Shown: piece by piece, positions 23,876 through 32,540 of the stretch
How the letters are laid out: the number at the start of each line of letters is the position of its first letter
Numbering within the stretch: the first letter of the stretch is position 1
DNA from: Halieaceae bacterium
GTDB taxonomy: Bacteria; Pseudomonadota; Gammaproteobacteria; Pseudomonadales; Halieaceae
Assembly (NCBI GenBank): GCA_028280635.1
Contig: JANQLM010000002.1
Span: 1 to 43,535, forward strand
DNA length: 43,535 nt
Direction: 5' to 3'
Made by a program: the position numbers and the translations under genes
The notes under the pieces: model-generated
What the model saw: the letters and a program-made list of their open reading frames with translations, nothing else
Told to the model about the DNA's origin: nothing
Database searches by the model: none

Positions 23876-24653
23876 GGCTCCAGGCCTCCATGTTCTCTTC
23901 CAGATGGGTGATCGAGGTGGTGCCGGGTATCACGATCACATTGGGTGAGCGCTTGAGCAGCCAGGCAAGAGATTCCTGCGCCGGCAGGGTTGCTCCCTGC
24001 CGCAGGGGATGGGCGCCGAGCGGGCCGTAGGGAATGAAGGCAATGCCGCGTGCGTTGGTGTAGTCCACCAAATCGCCATCGCCTGCCTCGGCCTGGTTGA
24101 AGCGATTCTGTACCGAGGCGATGGGTGCCACGTCCAGGGCGCGGTCGAGTTGCTCCCGGTCGACGTTGGACAGGCCGATAAGGCGCAGCTTGCCGGCCTG
24201 GCGGGCCATCTCGATCGCGCCGACCGATTCCTCGATCGGCACTTCCGGGTCGACCCTGTGAAGCTGGAACAGGGGCAGTTGCTCCAGTTTCAGGTTTTCG
24301 AGTGCGGCATCTATCTGGGCTTCCAGCGCCTGCGGCCGGCCATCAACTACGATCTGGTCCGGGGCTCGCTTGTCCACACCGCCCTTGGTGGCGACCAGAA
24401 CTTGGTCGGCATAGGGGTGCAATGCCTCTGCAATCAAGCGGTCCGCCCACTCCGGTCCGTAGGCCCGGGCGGAGTCGAAGAACTGAACGCCCAGCTCCAC
24501 GGCGCGTTGCAGGAGTGCCTTGCCTTCCTCCCACCTGGGGTAGGGCCCGAAGTTGCCCGGCTGACCGGTCAGGCGCATGGCGCCGTAGCCGAGCCGGTTG
24601 ACGATCAGCTCGCCGCCGAGTGCGTAAGTTTTGTTGCTCGCTGTGTGTTGCAT
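23868..24653 (-). CDS. aldo/keto reductase
   Basis: This is 261 residues from ATG 24653 (MQHTASNKTYALGGELIVNR). The longer frame to 24767 overlaps the LysR promoter and start, so it is rejected. It has the (beta/alpha)8 AKR signatures: GYGAMRLTGQ, FFDSARAYG (catalytic Asp and Tyr), VATKGGV (Lys), LFQLHRVDPEVP (His) and the NADPH-binding VIVIPGTTSITHLEENM at the C-terminus. It is likely an NADPH-dependent reductase of small aldehydes or ketones. It is the first gene of the minus-strand operon and is transcribed divergently from the LysR gene, a classic regulator-target layout. Confidence 0.9.
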   Translation of the reverse strand: MQHTASNKTYALGGELIVNRLGYGAMRLTGQPGNFGPYPRWEEGKALLQRAVELGVQFFDSARAYGPEWADRLIAEALHPYADQVLVATKGGVDKRAPDQIVVDGRPQALEAQIDAALENLKLEQLPLFQLHRVDPEVPIEESVGAIEMARQAGKLRLIGLSNVDREQLDRALDVAPIASVQNRFNQAEAGDGDLVDYTNARGIAFIPYGPLGAHPLRQGATLPAQESLAWLLKRSPNVIVIPGTTSITHLEENMEAWSHV

Positions 24654-24741
24654 GCTGATTTCCTCGTGGTTTGGTGTTGCGTTGGAGCTACTTTCAGGGA
24701 AATCGGCATATTGCTGTAGACGGATAGCCGCTATATCAGAT

Positions 24742-24756
24742 ATACGTATTACGTAT
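24742..24756. promoter_or_regulatory. palindromic operator overlapping the LysR start codon
   Basis: ATACGTA-T-TACGTAT is a perfect 15-bp palindrome between the divergent LysR and aldo/keto reductase genes. It contains the T-N11-A pattern favoured by LysR regulators. It overlaps the ATG at 24755, so bound regulator could block its own translation start or transcription. It is probably the autoregulatory and target site. Confidence 0.6.
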
Positions 24757-25666
24757 GAGCAAAGCATTTGATCGCATTGGCCTGCTGCAGACCTTCGTGC
24801 GGATCGCGGAGGCGGGGAGTATCAGCGCGGCGGGCCGCGACCTGGGTATCTCTCAACCGGCGGCCAGCCGCCAGCTTGCGGAGCTGGAAAACCGCCTCAG
24901 CACTCAACTGTTCAGGCGCAGCACGCACTCCCTCGCGCTTACCGACGCGGGTGCTGAGCTGCTGGTGGAGGCGCGTCAGCTTATCGAGGGTTGGGAGCTT
25001 ATGGCCGAGCGTCATAGGCGCAGCGACGCCGAACTGCGGGGTGGCCTCAAGGTGGTCGCGCCAGTAGCCCTGGGTCAGCAACACCTGGCCCGTATTGCCT
25101 TTGAGTTCCAGCATACCCACCCGGGTGTCGATATCACCTGGTTGCTTGAAGACGAGCTGGTGCGCTTTTCCGAGGTTGGCTGTGACTGCTGGGTGAAGGT
25201 GGGCCCGGTGCCAGATGAGCGGCTCGTCGTGCGGAAGCTCGGTGCGGTATCTCGGCTGTTGGTGGCATCCGGCGCTTTTGTTGCCGAGTATGGTCAACCG
25301 GGTTCCCCGCAAAAAGCCGCACTCTTGCCGCTGGTGGCGCTGGCCCCCTATGAGGGTGGGCGTATCCCGCTGGCGCGCGGGGGCACACGGCGCGATATCG
25401 AGCCCCCGGTGCGGATGCAGACCAACAATATCTTTGCGCTGAAGCAGGCCGTCTCCCAGGGGCTGGGCATGGCGGTGCTGCCGGCCTGGTTCGTGGCGGG
25501 AGAACTCGCCGACGGAGCGCTGGTTGACCTGTTGCCGGATTGGCGCGCGCCGAGCCTGGATATCAACCTGGCCTATGCCGCGGGCCGCTACCAATCGCAG
25601 CGGTTGCGTCGTTTTGTCGAGTGGCTGCAGGCCGAGGTACCATCTATCGAAGGGGTCGACGCCTGA
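24755..25666 (+). CDS. LysR-family transcriptional regulator
   Basis: This is a 303-residue protein with an N-terminal winged helix-turn-helix (LLQTFVRIAEAGSISAAGRD, then ISQPAASRQLAELENRL and QLFRRSTHSLALTDAG). A substrate-binding domain follows, ending in LAYAAGRYQSQRLRRFVEWL. It is of the usual length. The ATG at 24755 is required to include the first helix, although no ribosome site is visible and a palindrome covers it. It is transcribed away from the aldo/keto reductase operon, which it probably controls. The signal molecule is not predictable from the sequence. Confidence 0.92.
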   Translation: MSKAFDRIGLLQTFVRIAEAGSISAAGRDLGISQPAASRQLAELENRLSTQLFRRSTHSLALTDAGAELLVEARQLIEGWELMAERHRRSDAELRGGLKVVAPVALGQQHLARIAFEFQHTHPGVDITWLLEDELVRFSEVGCDCWVKVGPVPDERLVVRKLGAVSRLLVASGAFVAEYGQPGSPQKAALLPLVALAPYEGGRIPLARGGTRRDIEPPVRMQTNNIFALKQAVSQGLGMAVLPAWFVAGELADGALVDLLPDWRAPSLDINLAYAAGRYQSQRLRRFVEWLQAEVPSIEGVDA

Positions 25667-25693
25667 GGTCTGCGGCGTGAGCATGGGGACAGG

Positions 25694-26794
25694 ATGAACG
25701 TCAGCGAAACAGACCAGGCCAACACGCAGCAGCTCGATTTCGAGCGTATTCGCACCCTCTACGCCAATATGAAGTACGGCTTTCTGGGTGTCGCGTCGGC
25801 GTCCCTCATGCTCTACGTCACCATTGTGCATTTCTCCTCAACGCTCACCGCCAACCTGTGGCTGGCGGCCGTCGTCGCATCCAACCTGCCGCGGGCGCTG
25901 ATGACCTGGCAGTTTGGGCGCCGATTGCGGGCCGGGGATGTCACGCCGGCAACCATCAAGCCCTGGGAATACTGGATTACCTTCTGGAGTATCCCCGCCT
26001 ACCTGGCCACGGTGTCCCCCATCTTCCTGCCCTACGGTGACCACGCCGAGGACGCGGTGCTGGTGTGTGCCCTGGTGTTCATGAATATGGTGGCCGGCGC
26101 GGTGATCATGTTGAGCACCTCCCTGCGGGTCATCGTGATTTTCCTGACGGTCGTGACGTTGGCGATATTCCTGCGCTTCCTGTTACTGCCGGATATGATT
26201 TTCACGGCCTTGGCGATCATCTTCCTGTTGGGTTACCTGCAGGTGGTGCGCCTGATTCGCGACCAGCACCGGATGATCACCGAGAACATCGCGCTGAAAA
26301 TCGAGAACTCCCTGTCAGCCCTGATCGACCCGCTGACCCAGCTTGCCAATCGCCGGCAGTTGGGGGTGGTGGTGGACAAGCTGTTGCCCACTGCTGAGCG
26401 CACCGGCGACCCTTTCTGCGTGGTCATGCTGGACCTGGACTACTTCAAGCAATACAACGATACCCGGGGCCACAGTGCCGGGGATGAGCAACTGGTGGCT
26501 GTTGCCGCGGTACTGCGGGAGCACTCGCGCAAGGAAGACCTGGTGGTGCGCTACGGCGGCGAGGAATTCATGCTGGTCCTGCCCCGCACCGGGCTGGGCC
26601 AGGCCAGGGCTATTGCCGAGCGCATCCGCGCCGCGATCAAGGCAGAGACCGAACTCACGGTCAGCGTGGGTCTCGCGGAGTATGCGAACCCCCAGCAATT
26701 TGAAGAGCTGGTGCAGCGCGCTGACCAGGCGCTGTACGCTGCAAAAAGCCAGGGCCGGGACCAGGTGGTCCTGGCCACCGCGGAGATAAGCTGA
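25694..26794 (+). CDS. membrane-bound diguanylate cyclase (GGDEF)
   Basis: This is 366 residues. Six or so membrane helices fill residues about 25-200 (for example FLGVASASLMLYVTIV, LTVVTLAIFLRFLLL). A GGDEF domain follows from about residue 205, with DPLTQLANRRQL, the metal-binding VVMLDLDYFKQYND, and active-site GGEEF at 288-292. The RxxD inhibitory site (RKED) lies exactly five residues before it, so product inhibition is expected. It makes cyclic di-GMP from two GTP at the inner membrane. The next gene starts one base after its stop, so they may be co-translated. The sensed signal is unknown. Confidence 0.93.
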   Translation: MNVSETDQANTQQLDFERIRTLYANMKYGFLGVASASLMLYVTIVHFSSTLTANLWLAAVVASNLPRALMTWQFGRRLRAGDVTPATIKPWEYWITFWSIPAYLATVSPIFLPYGDHAEDAVLVCALVFMNMVAGAVIMLSTSLRVIVIFLTVVTLAIFLRFLLLPDMIFTALAIIFLLGYLQVVRLIRDQHRMITENIALKIENSLSALIDPLTQLANRRQLGVVVDKLLPTAERTGDPFCVVMLDLDYFKQYNDTRGHSAGDEQLVAVAAVLREHSRKEDLVVRYGGEEFMLVLPRTGLGQARAIAERIRAAIKAETELTVSVGLAEYANPQQFEELVQRADQALYAAKSQGRDQVVLATAEIS

Positions 26795-26795
26795 T

Positions 26796-27806
26796 ATGGC
26801 AACCATCAATCAATCTGTGGTGCTCGCGCGCCGCCCGGACGGCAACCCGGTAGACACTGACTTCGCGGTAAAGGAGGCCGAGCTGGCCCCCCTCGCCGAG
26901 GGGGAGTTCCTGTGCCGCAATCACTTCGTTTCGCTGGATGCCGGTTTCCGGAAATGGATGAACGAAGGCGCCGGCGACGAGGTGCTGCCGGCCATGGAAC
27001 TCGGTGAGCCGGTGATGGGCCTGGTACTGTCCGAGGTGGTGGAGAGTCGCAACACCGACTATGAGCCTGGCACCTGGCTGATGGCGCGCTTCGCCTGGCA
27101 GGAATACTCCGTGAGTGACGGCAGTGATTTCATTGCCCGCCTGCCGGGTGAACTGGAGTTTCCACCCAGCGCCTACATGGGGGTGCTGGGGGATACCGGC
27201 ATGTCCGCTTACTTTGGCATGACCGAACTGGGCCAGCCCGGGCCGGGCGAGACCGTGTTGATCAGTGGTGCCGGCGGCGGCGTGGGCTCTATTGCGGGGC
27301 AGATATCGAAGATGCGTGGCGCGCGCACGGTGGGTATTGTTGGCAGCGCAGACAAGGGCCGCTGGATTGTCGACACGCTGGGTTACGACGCGGCAGTTCT
27401 GCGCGGCGACAACTTGCTGGCGGAGATCGCCGAGGCCTGCCCCGACGGCGTTGACCTGTACTTTGACAATGTCGGCGGCCCGCTACTGGAAACGGCGATC
27501 GATGTGATGAACCACCGTGGCCGCCTGGTGTTATGTGGTGCGGTATCCGGCTACGGTGACGAAGAACCTGCACCGGGGCCGCGCAATATGTTCGAGGTGG
27601 TGACCAAAGAGTTGTCGATACAGGGCTTCATGACCCATTTCCGCCACGAGCGCTACGATGAGGCCCGCGAACAGCTCGCCGCCTGGATGCGTGAAGGCAA
27701 ACTGGTGTCACCCGAGCATCGCCTGCAGGGCATTGACCAGGTGGCGAAGGCCTACGCCGACCTGTTCGCCGGCCGCAACTACGGAAAGACGGTAGTCGAG
27801 CTCTAG
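26796..27806 (+). CDS. NADP-dependent medium-chain oxidoreductase (CurA/PTGR-like)
   Basis: This is 336 residues of the MDR superfamily without structural zinc. Its N-terminal domain has the RPDGNPVDTDFAVKEAELAP start of the CurA/leukotriene B4 dehydrogenase group. The coenzyme domain has GETVLISGAGGGVGSIAGQI with the nucleotide-binding glycine motif, followed by YFDNVGGPLLETA and LCGAVSGYG. Such enzymes reduce the double bond of alpha,beta-unsaturated ketones and aldehydes with NADPH. The start is 1 bp after the diguanylate cyclase stop. The substrate is uncertain, but a detoxifying or fatty-acid-related role is typical. Confidence 0.9.
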   Translation: MATINQSVVLARRPDGNPVDTDFAVKEAELAPLAEGEFLCRNHFVSLDAGFRKWMNEGAGDEVLPAMELGEPVMGLVLSEVVESRNTDYEPGTWLMARFAWQEYSVSDGSDFIARLPGELEFPPSAYMGVLGDTGMSAYFGMTELGQPGPGETVLISGAGGGVGSIAGQISKMRGARTVGIVGSADKGRWIVDTLGYDAAVLRGDNLLAEIAEACPDGVDLYFDNVGGPLLETAIDVMNHRGRLVLCGAVSGYGDEEPAPGPRNMFEVVTKELSIQGFMTHFRHERYDEAREQLAAWMREGKLVSPEHRLQGIDQVAKAYADLFAGRNYGKTVVEL

Positions 27807-27842
27807 AGGCGGTTTAACGCATGGAGTCGACTACCGGGGGGA

Positions 27843-28052
27843 TTACAGGGCGACGATGTTGCTCGCCTGAGGGCCCTTGGCGCCGTCCGTGACGACAAAC
27901 TCCACTTTCTGGCCATCGGTCAGGGTCTTGAAGCCGCTGCCGACAATGTTGCTGAAATGAGCAAACACATCCGGGCCGTTTTCCTGCTCGATAAAGCCGA
28001 AGCCCTTGCTCTCGTTAAACCACTTAACCGTTCCGGTTACTGTCTCTGACAT
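27843..28052 (-). CDS. cold-shock protein (CspA family)
   Basis: This is 69 residues from ATG 28052. It has a typical single cold-shock domain with RNP1 KGFGFIEQ and RNP2 VFAHFSN, and starts [13 protein letters not shown]. The protein binds single-stranded nucleic acids and loosens RNA structure. The longer frame to 28130 adds a non-conserved leader, so it is rejected. The 190-bp upstream region is hairpin-rich (GC-rich inverted repeat around 28085-28110) and could be a temperature-sensitive 5' leader, as is common for csp genes. Which paralogue it represents is not determinable. Confidence 0.93.
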   Translation of the reverse strand: MSETVTGTVKWFNESKGFGFIEQENGPDVFAHFSNIVGSGFKTLTDGQKVEFVVTDGAKGPQASNIVAL

Positions 28053-28245
28053 GATTGAGTCCTTGTAAACTTGGAAAAAACTAGCGCGCACGGCCAGCGC
28101 CGCGTGCGATCGCGTAGTGAGTAGGACCAAAATTCAGACACTGCGAAACGTGATGGAGCTGCGAACTGCGGGAATAATCAAGGTGCTGCAAACTACTGCA
28201 GGCAAGTGTAGACCATCACCCGGCATATTGACCGAAATATTTTGA

Positions 28246-29883
28246 TTAATTTGCCGCTACCTGCTGCTCCGCAAACCGGGTGACGAAGGGGTAGTCGGGC
28301 TTGCCATTGGGTGCCCGCTGCAGATCGTCAATGGCAAATACCAGCTTCGGCACCTTGTAGTCAGCGAGGTGCTCGCGACAGTGGGCCTGGATGCCGGCCA
28401 CATCGAGATTGGCGTCCGTCAGCGCCGGGCCCTCCACCACGGCCACTACTTGCTTGCCAAAGCGTTCGTGGGGAAGCCCGACCACCAGTGCATCGCTAAT
28501 GGTGGGGTGCTGCACCAGCACGGTCTCCACTTCCACCGTGTAGACCTTCTCGCCGCCGGTGTTGATAACGGTGGAGTCCCGCCCGAGCAGCACAATCATG
28601 CCGTCGTCCCGCACGGTGCAGCGGTCGCCGGTTTTCACGAAACGCTCGCCATCGATTTCCAGGAAAGTCTCAGCGGATTTTTCCGGTTCCTTGTAGTAGC
28701 CGATGGGAGAAAAGCCGCCGGAGTAGATCATGCCAATGGTGTCGCTGCCCGGCACCACGTCCCCGAGGTCTTCGTCCAGCACCCGGGTGGTCGGCAGGGG
28801 GCTGAAGACGCCCGCCTCGGGGGTGGAGATGCCATAACCGATGGCCTCTGAGGAGCCCAGGGTGTCCAGCATGAACAGGTCCGGCTTGTGCTTCAGAAAC
28901 ACGCTCTTGCTGGCATCACTCATGGCGGCGCCGGAGCTCACCAGCATCAGCAGACTGCTGATGGTGTCCTCGTCCGCGCGCCGCTCCAGGGCCTCGGTCA
29001 GGGGCATGGCGAAGGCGTCGCCCACCAGCACCAGGCAGCCAACACCGTGGCGCTTGATGGCGTCGAGAGTGGTGTCGGCGTCAAAGCGTTTGCCGGGCAG
29101 CGTCACCACGGAGTTGCCCTGGCCCATCATCATCAGCGCGGTGATGAAGGCGGCGCCGTGCATCAGCGGGCTGAGGCTCAGGAAAGGCATGCCGCCGGGC
29201 AGGCGGTTCACGTTGGCGACGTGCTCCTCCATGGTGGCCGGGTGTTCCTCAATACCCAGCAGCATTTTCAGGGCGTTGCCGGTGGCGGTCTGGGTCTTGC
29301 GGAACATGTCCTCGTGGCGCCACTGGGTGCCCTTGGGCAGGCCGGTGGTGCCGCCGGTGGCGATCAGGATGAGGTCGTCGCTGGAAGTGCGGCGCTCAAA
29401 GCTGGCGGGTGTACGGTTCTGCAGGTCTGACAGCGCCACGGCAAAATCGTTGCTGGCGGCGCCGGCGCCGAACACCGCGTCGCCGTTCACCTCAATGAAG
29501 GCAAAGGTCTCGGTGAGCTGCGGCTTGATGGCGGCGACGATATCGGCGAACTCGCTGTCGTACACCAGCACCCGGATATCGAGGCCGTTGCAGAGGTCGG
29601 TCAGCTCCTCGCCGGTGTAGCGGAAGTTCACGTTCACGTGGCTGTGCCCGGCCAGCGCTGCGCCCACAAAGGTCTCCATGTAGGCATTGGAATTGCGCAG
29701 GTAGTGGCCCACATGGCTGCCGGCCGGAAGGTCCAGCTCCATGAGGTGGTCGGCAATGCCCTCGGCCCGCCCCGCCAGCTCACGGAAGCTGATGCTGTTG
29801 TCAGCGTGAATGAGTGCCGGCCTGTCGCCCCACTCACTCTGTGCCAGTTGGTAAATAGCCTCGGCGAAATTCCAGCAGCTCAT
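28246..29883 (-). CDS. acyl-CoA synthetase (AMP-forming)
   Basis: This is 545 residues from ATG 29883 (MSCWNFAEAIYQLAQSEWGD). Motifs of the ANL superfamily are visible: the P-loop LIATGGTTGLPKGTQW, the LDTLGSSEAIGYG core and the FVKTGDRCTVRDDGM hinge region with GGEKVYTVEVE near the C-terminal lysine. In AVNVNFRYTGEEL-type detail it resembles the FadD17/FadD19 side of the family, used for steroid or branched acids. It activates a carboxylic acid to the CoA ester. It is clustered with a thiolase, an LLM oxidoreductase and an aldehyde dehydrogenase on the same strand, so it likely works in one degradative pathway. Confidence 0.9.
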   Translation of the reverse strand: MSCWNFAEAIYQLAQSEWGDRPALIHADNSISFRELAGRAEGIADHLMELDLPAGSHVGHYLRNSNAYMETFVGAALAGHSHVNVNFRYTGEELTDLCNGLDIRVLVYDSEFADIVAAIKPQLTETFAFIEVNGDAVFGAGAASNDFAVALSDLQNRTPASFERRTSSDDLILIATGGTTGLPKGTQWRHEDMFRKTQTATGNALKMLLGIEEHPATMEEHVANVNRLPGGMPFLSLSPLMHGAAFITALMMMGQGNSVVTLPGKRFDADTTLDAIKRHGVGCLVLVGDAFAMPLTEALERRADEDTISSLLMLVSSGAAMSDASKSVFLKHKPDLFMLDTLGSSEAIGYGISTPEAGVFSPLPTTRVLDEDLGDVVPGSDTIGMIYSGGFSPIGYYKEPEKSAETFLEIDGERFVKTGDRCTVRDDGMIVLLGRDSTVINTGGEKVYTVEVETVLVQHPTISDALVVGLPHERFGKQVVAVVEGPALTDANLDVAGIQAHCREHLADYKVPKLVFAIDDLQRAPNGKPDYPFVTRFAEQQVAAN

Positions 29884-29908
29884 GGGGTCCTCTCTAGGGG
29901 ATTGGCGG

Positions 29909-31423
29909 TCAGTTGTTGAATTGGAAGTGCAGCGCGTACTCGTTGTCGTCCACCGGGCTGACCGCGATGCGGCGGCCGGCAGGTTCCTCCGCCAGCATGG
30001 CTTTTGCGGTGTCCTGATCGTCCGGACGGGTGTGGGCGACAAAACGCGCGCCGGTGTCGGTTTCCGCCAGTACAATGCCCTGCACCGGTTCGCCCTTCAT
30101 GTAATTGACGGTACTGGCGACAACGGTGCCGTGGTCGGGTTTGAGATCACACTCCAGGGCGGGAATGCTGTCCTGGCTAACCAGTGTGTCCGCCACCGTC
30201 CAGTCGATGATGCTGGGCTGGCAGGAGAAGATGCCGCTGGCGTGCTTGGAGAGCATGCCGCCGTTGGCGTGCACGAAGGCGTACTGCAGCGGGTCGCTGC
30301 GCACCTGGCTCCACATCTCCGCCAGCGCGTGCATGCTGTAGTTGTTGCCGGGGCCACCAAAAAAGGCGAGTCCGCCAGTCAAAGTCAACGGGGTGGAGCC
30401 GTCCAGCGGCAGGCCCAGTTCCTCGGCGATGGCGCTGACTGCCACCGGAAAACAGCTATAGATGTCGATCAGGGCGATGTCCTTGACCGTGGTCTCCGCC
30501 ATATCGAAGGCCCGCTGCACCACATCGTGGGCCATGGCCGACACGCTGGGGTCCTGGCGCACGGTCATGTCGTGCTCAACGCCCTTGGCCGCGCCATGCA
30601 TATACACCCAATTGGACTCCGGGATGCCGAGCTGCTTGGCCTTGCCAACGGTGGTGAGTAACAGGGCCGCCCCCTGGTTGACGCTGTCCTGCGCCACCAT
30701 GCGCTTGGTGTAGAGGTGGGTCAGCGGCTCGGCCGCCATCATGTCGTCAGCGCTCATCGGGTTCGGGAACTGCGCGTTGGGGTTCTCGCAGGCCACCCGG
30801 TTGAAAGCCTCCAGCATCTCGCACTCGCGGGCCGCATAGGTTTCCGGGTCAAAGCCCTGGCGCAGCCGGCGGGTGTCTTCCATGATCGAGTAGTAGAACA
30901 TCGGTGCGATCAGGCCGTTGTTGCGCTCCTGCTGGCTGACTACCCAGAGACCGAAGCCCCGGTCCTCGAGCTCTTCCTCGTGCTCTTCGTTCCAGTCCAC
31001 CTCCAGCCCGTTGCGCTCGGCATTGCGCTGGTTCTTGATGGCCTCGGCGCCGCACAGCAGTACACACTCGCGTTCGCCGGCCTGCAGGTCGGAGAAGAAC
31101 TCCATCAGCAGGTTCTGGGGCTGGTCGCCGCCGGTTTCCGAATAGATGCGGTGTGTGGGCCTGGCGCCGATACGCGAGGCGATCGACTGGGGTGGGTTGT
31201 TGCTGCGCCCGAGCTTGCCGGCCCAGAGGGGGGCGGAGTCGGAGAAGATCTTGACCATGGCAATGGTGTCGATGGCGTCCGCCACGCCATTGCCGTCGCT
31301 GGCCTCGATGGCGGCGCCGGCGGCACGTCCTGCCAGGTCCATGGGGGATGAGTCAGAGTACTCGCGCTCGACGCATTGCCCTGCGCCGACAATGATCGGG
31401 GTAAGCTCGTTGTTGTAAGTCAT
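29909..31423 (-). CDS. SCP2-type thiolase-like protein with C-terminal extension
   Basis: This is 504 residues. It begins with MTYNNELTPIIVGAGQCVER (thiolase core start), has LLTTVGKAKQLG and DIALIDIYSCFPVAVSAI in the middle, GGLAFFGGPGNNYSMHALAEM and the late active-site block FVHANGGMLSKHASGIF. The extra C-terminal 80 residues match the accessory domain found in thiolase-like type-1 proteins. Such enzymes cleave or condense 3-oxoacyl-CoA; SCP2-type members act in beta-oxidation of side chains. The usual early catalytic cysteine is less clear here, so activity should not be assumed. It lies 25 bp before the acyl-CoA synthetase. Confidence 0.85.
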   Translation of the reverse strand: MTYNNELTPIIVGAGQCVEREYSDSSPMDLAGRAAGAAIEASDGNGVADAIDTIAMVKIFSDSAPLWAGKLGRSNNPPQSIASRIGARPTHRIYSETGGDQPQNLLMEFFSDLQAGERECVLLCGAEAIKNQRNAERNGLEVDWNEEHEEELEDRGFGLWVVSQQERNNGLIAPMFYYSIMEDTRRLRQGFDPETYAARECEMLEAFNRVACENPNAQFPNPMSADDMMAAEPLTHLYTKRMVAQDSVNQGAALLLTTVGKAKQLGIPESNWVYMHGAAKGVEHDMTVRQDPSVSAMAHDVVQRAFDMAETTVKDIALIDIYSCFPVAVSAIAEELGLPLDGSTPLTLTGGLAFFGGPGNNYSMHALAEMWSQVRSDPLQYAFVHANGGMLSKHASGIFSCQPSIIDWTVADTLVSQDSIPALECDLKPDHGTVVASTVNYMKGEPVQGIVLAETDTGARFVAHTRPDDQDTAKAMLAEEPAGRRIAVSPVDDNEYALHFQFNN

Positions 31424-31443
31424 GACTTTGTCTTGGGCTTGTC

Positions 31444-32457
31444 TTAAAACAGCTCTGAAATGTCTCGGAGGGTGTCCTTGTTGGTGGTGGCCACCAGCAT
31501 GGTGGTGACCTTGGAATCACGCCAGGCGGCCAGGCGCTCCCTGATACGGTCTTTCGGGCCCACCAGCGACATATTGTCAGCGAGCTCGTCCGGCAGCACC
31601 TGGGCGGCTTCATCGCGCTTGCCCTCCATGAATAGCTGCTGGATCTTCTCCGCCTCGGCCTCATAGCCCATGCGGATAAACAGCTCCTTGTGGAAGTTGG
31701 TGCTTTTGGCGCCCATGCCACCGATGTAAAAGCTCATGAAGTACTTCATCTGCAGCAGCGCGGCGGGGATGTCGTCGGTGATGTTCACCGTGACCATCTG
31801 TGCGATCTCGAAGTCATCGCGCATGCCGGTGAGGTTCTCCGCGTACATGCCCTCGTCGTAGGGGTTGTAGAACAGGGGCAGCCAGCCATCGGCAATTTCC
31901 ACGGTCTGGGCAATGTTCTTGGGGCCCTCGGCGCCGATGTAAATCGGAATGCTGTTGCGCACCGGGTGTACGATGGGCTTGAGCGGCTTGCCCAGGCCCA
32001 TGCCATCGTCACCCGGGTAGGGCAGCGGGTAGTGGGGGCCGTCGTTGGTGACCGGCGCTTCACGGGCGAATACCTGGCGGATGATGTCCACGTACTCGCG
32101 GGTGCGCGCCAGCGGCTTGGGGAAAGGCCGGCCGTACCAGCCTTCCACCACCTGCGGGCCCGATACCCCCAGGCCGAGCATGAAGCGGCCGTTGGACAGG
32201 TAGTCGAGGCTCAGGGCGTGCATGGCGCAGGAGGTGGGGGTGCGGCCGCTGAGTTGCACGACCGCGGTACCCAGCTTGATCTTTTCCGTGTGGGCGCCGA
32301 TCCAGCACAGGGGGGTGAAGGCGTCGTTGCCGTAGGTCTCCGCCGACCAGACGGAATCGAAACCCAGCTTCTCGGCTTCGACCGCCATTTCCACGAAGTT
32401 CGGTTGGGGGCCCGCGCCCCAGTAGCCCTGGGCCAGGCCCAGTTTCAAATCACCCAC
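31444..32457 (-). CDS. LLM class flavin (F420-type) oxidoreductase
   Basis: This 337-residue TIM-barrel protein has the luciferase-like monooxygenase pattern: KLGLAQGYWGAGPQPNFVEM, GFDSVWSAETYGNDAFTPL, IKLGTAVVQLSGRTPTS and FMLGLGVSGPQVVEGWYGR. It is closest to the actinobacterial F420-dependent subgroup (TIGR03559-like) by eye, although most proteobacteria use FMN instead. It may reduce or oxygenate a CoA-bound or aldehyde intermediate. It stands 20 bp upstream of the thiolase gene, same strand. The cofactor cannot be decided from sequence alone. Confidence 0.88.
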   Translation of the reverse strand: MGDLKLGLAQGYWGAGPQPNFVEMAVEAEKLGFDSVWSAETYGNDAFTPLCWIGAHTEKIKLGTAVVQLSGRTPTSCAMHALSLDYLSNGRFMLGLGVSGPQVVEGWYGRPFPKPLARTREYVDIIRQVFAREAPVTNDGPHYPLPYPGDDGMGLGKPLKPIVHPVRNSIPIYIGAEGPKNIAQTVEIADGWLPLFYNPYDEGMYAENLTGMRDDFEIAQMVTVNITDDIPAALLQMKYFMSFYIGGMGAKSTNFHKELFIRMGYEAEAEKIQQLFMEGKRDEAAQVLPDELADNMSLVGPKDRIRERLAAWRDSKVTTMLVATTNKDTLRDISELF

Positions 32458-32500
32458 CTGTTTGCTCCTCTTTCGTTTCTACATGAGCGCCTACATGACA

Positions 32501-32520
32501 CGGCCGCCCGCAGGCGGCCG
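32501..32520 (-). terminator. perfect GC hairpin after the aldehyde dehydrogenase gene
   Basis: CGGCCGCC (32501-32508) and GGCGGCCG (32513-32520) form an 8-bp stem with a 4-base loop, 20 bases past the aldehyde dehydrogenase stop on the minus strand. No T-tract follows, so it may pause or stabilise the transcript rather than terminate it. Confidence 0.4.
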
Positions 32521-32540
32521 CCGGAAGCTGACCCGAGGGG

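Noticed and set aside
29882-30661. Plus-strand frame of 259 codons
   Set aside because: Antisense shadow of the thiolase-like gene.
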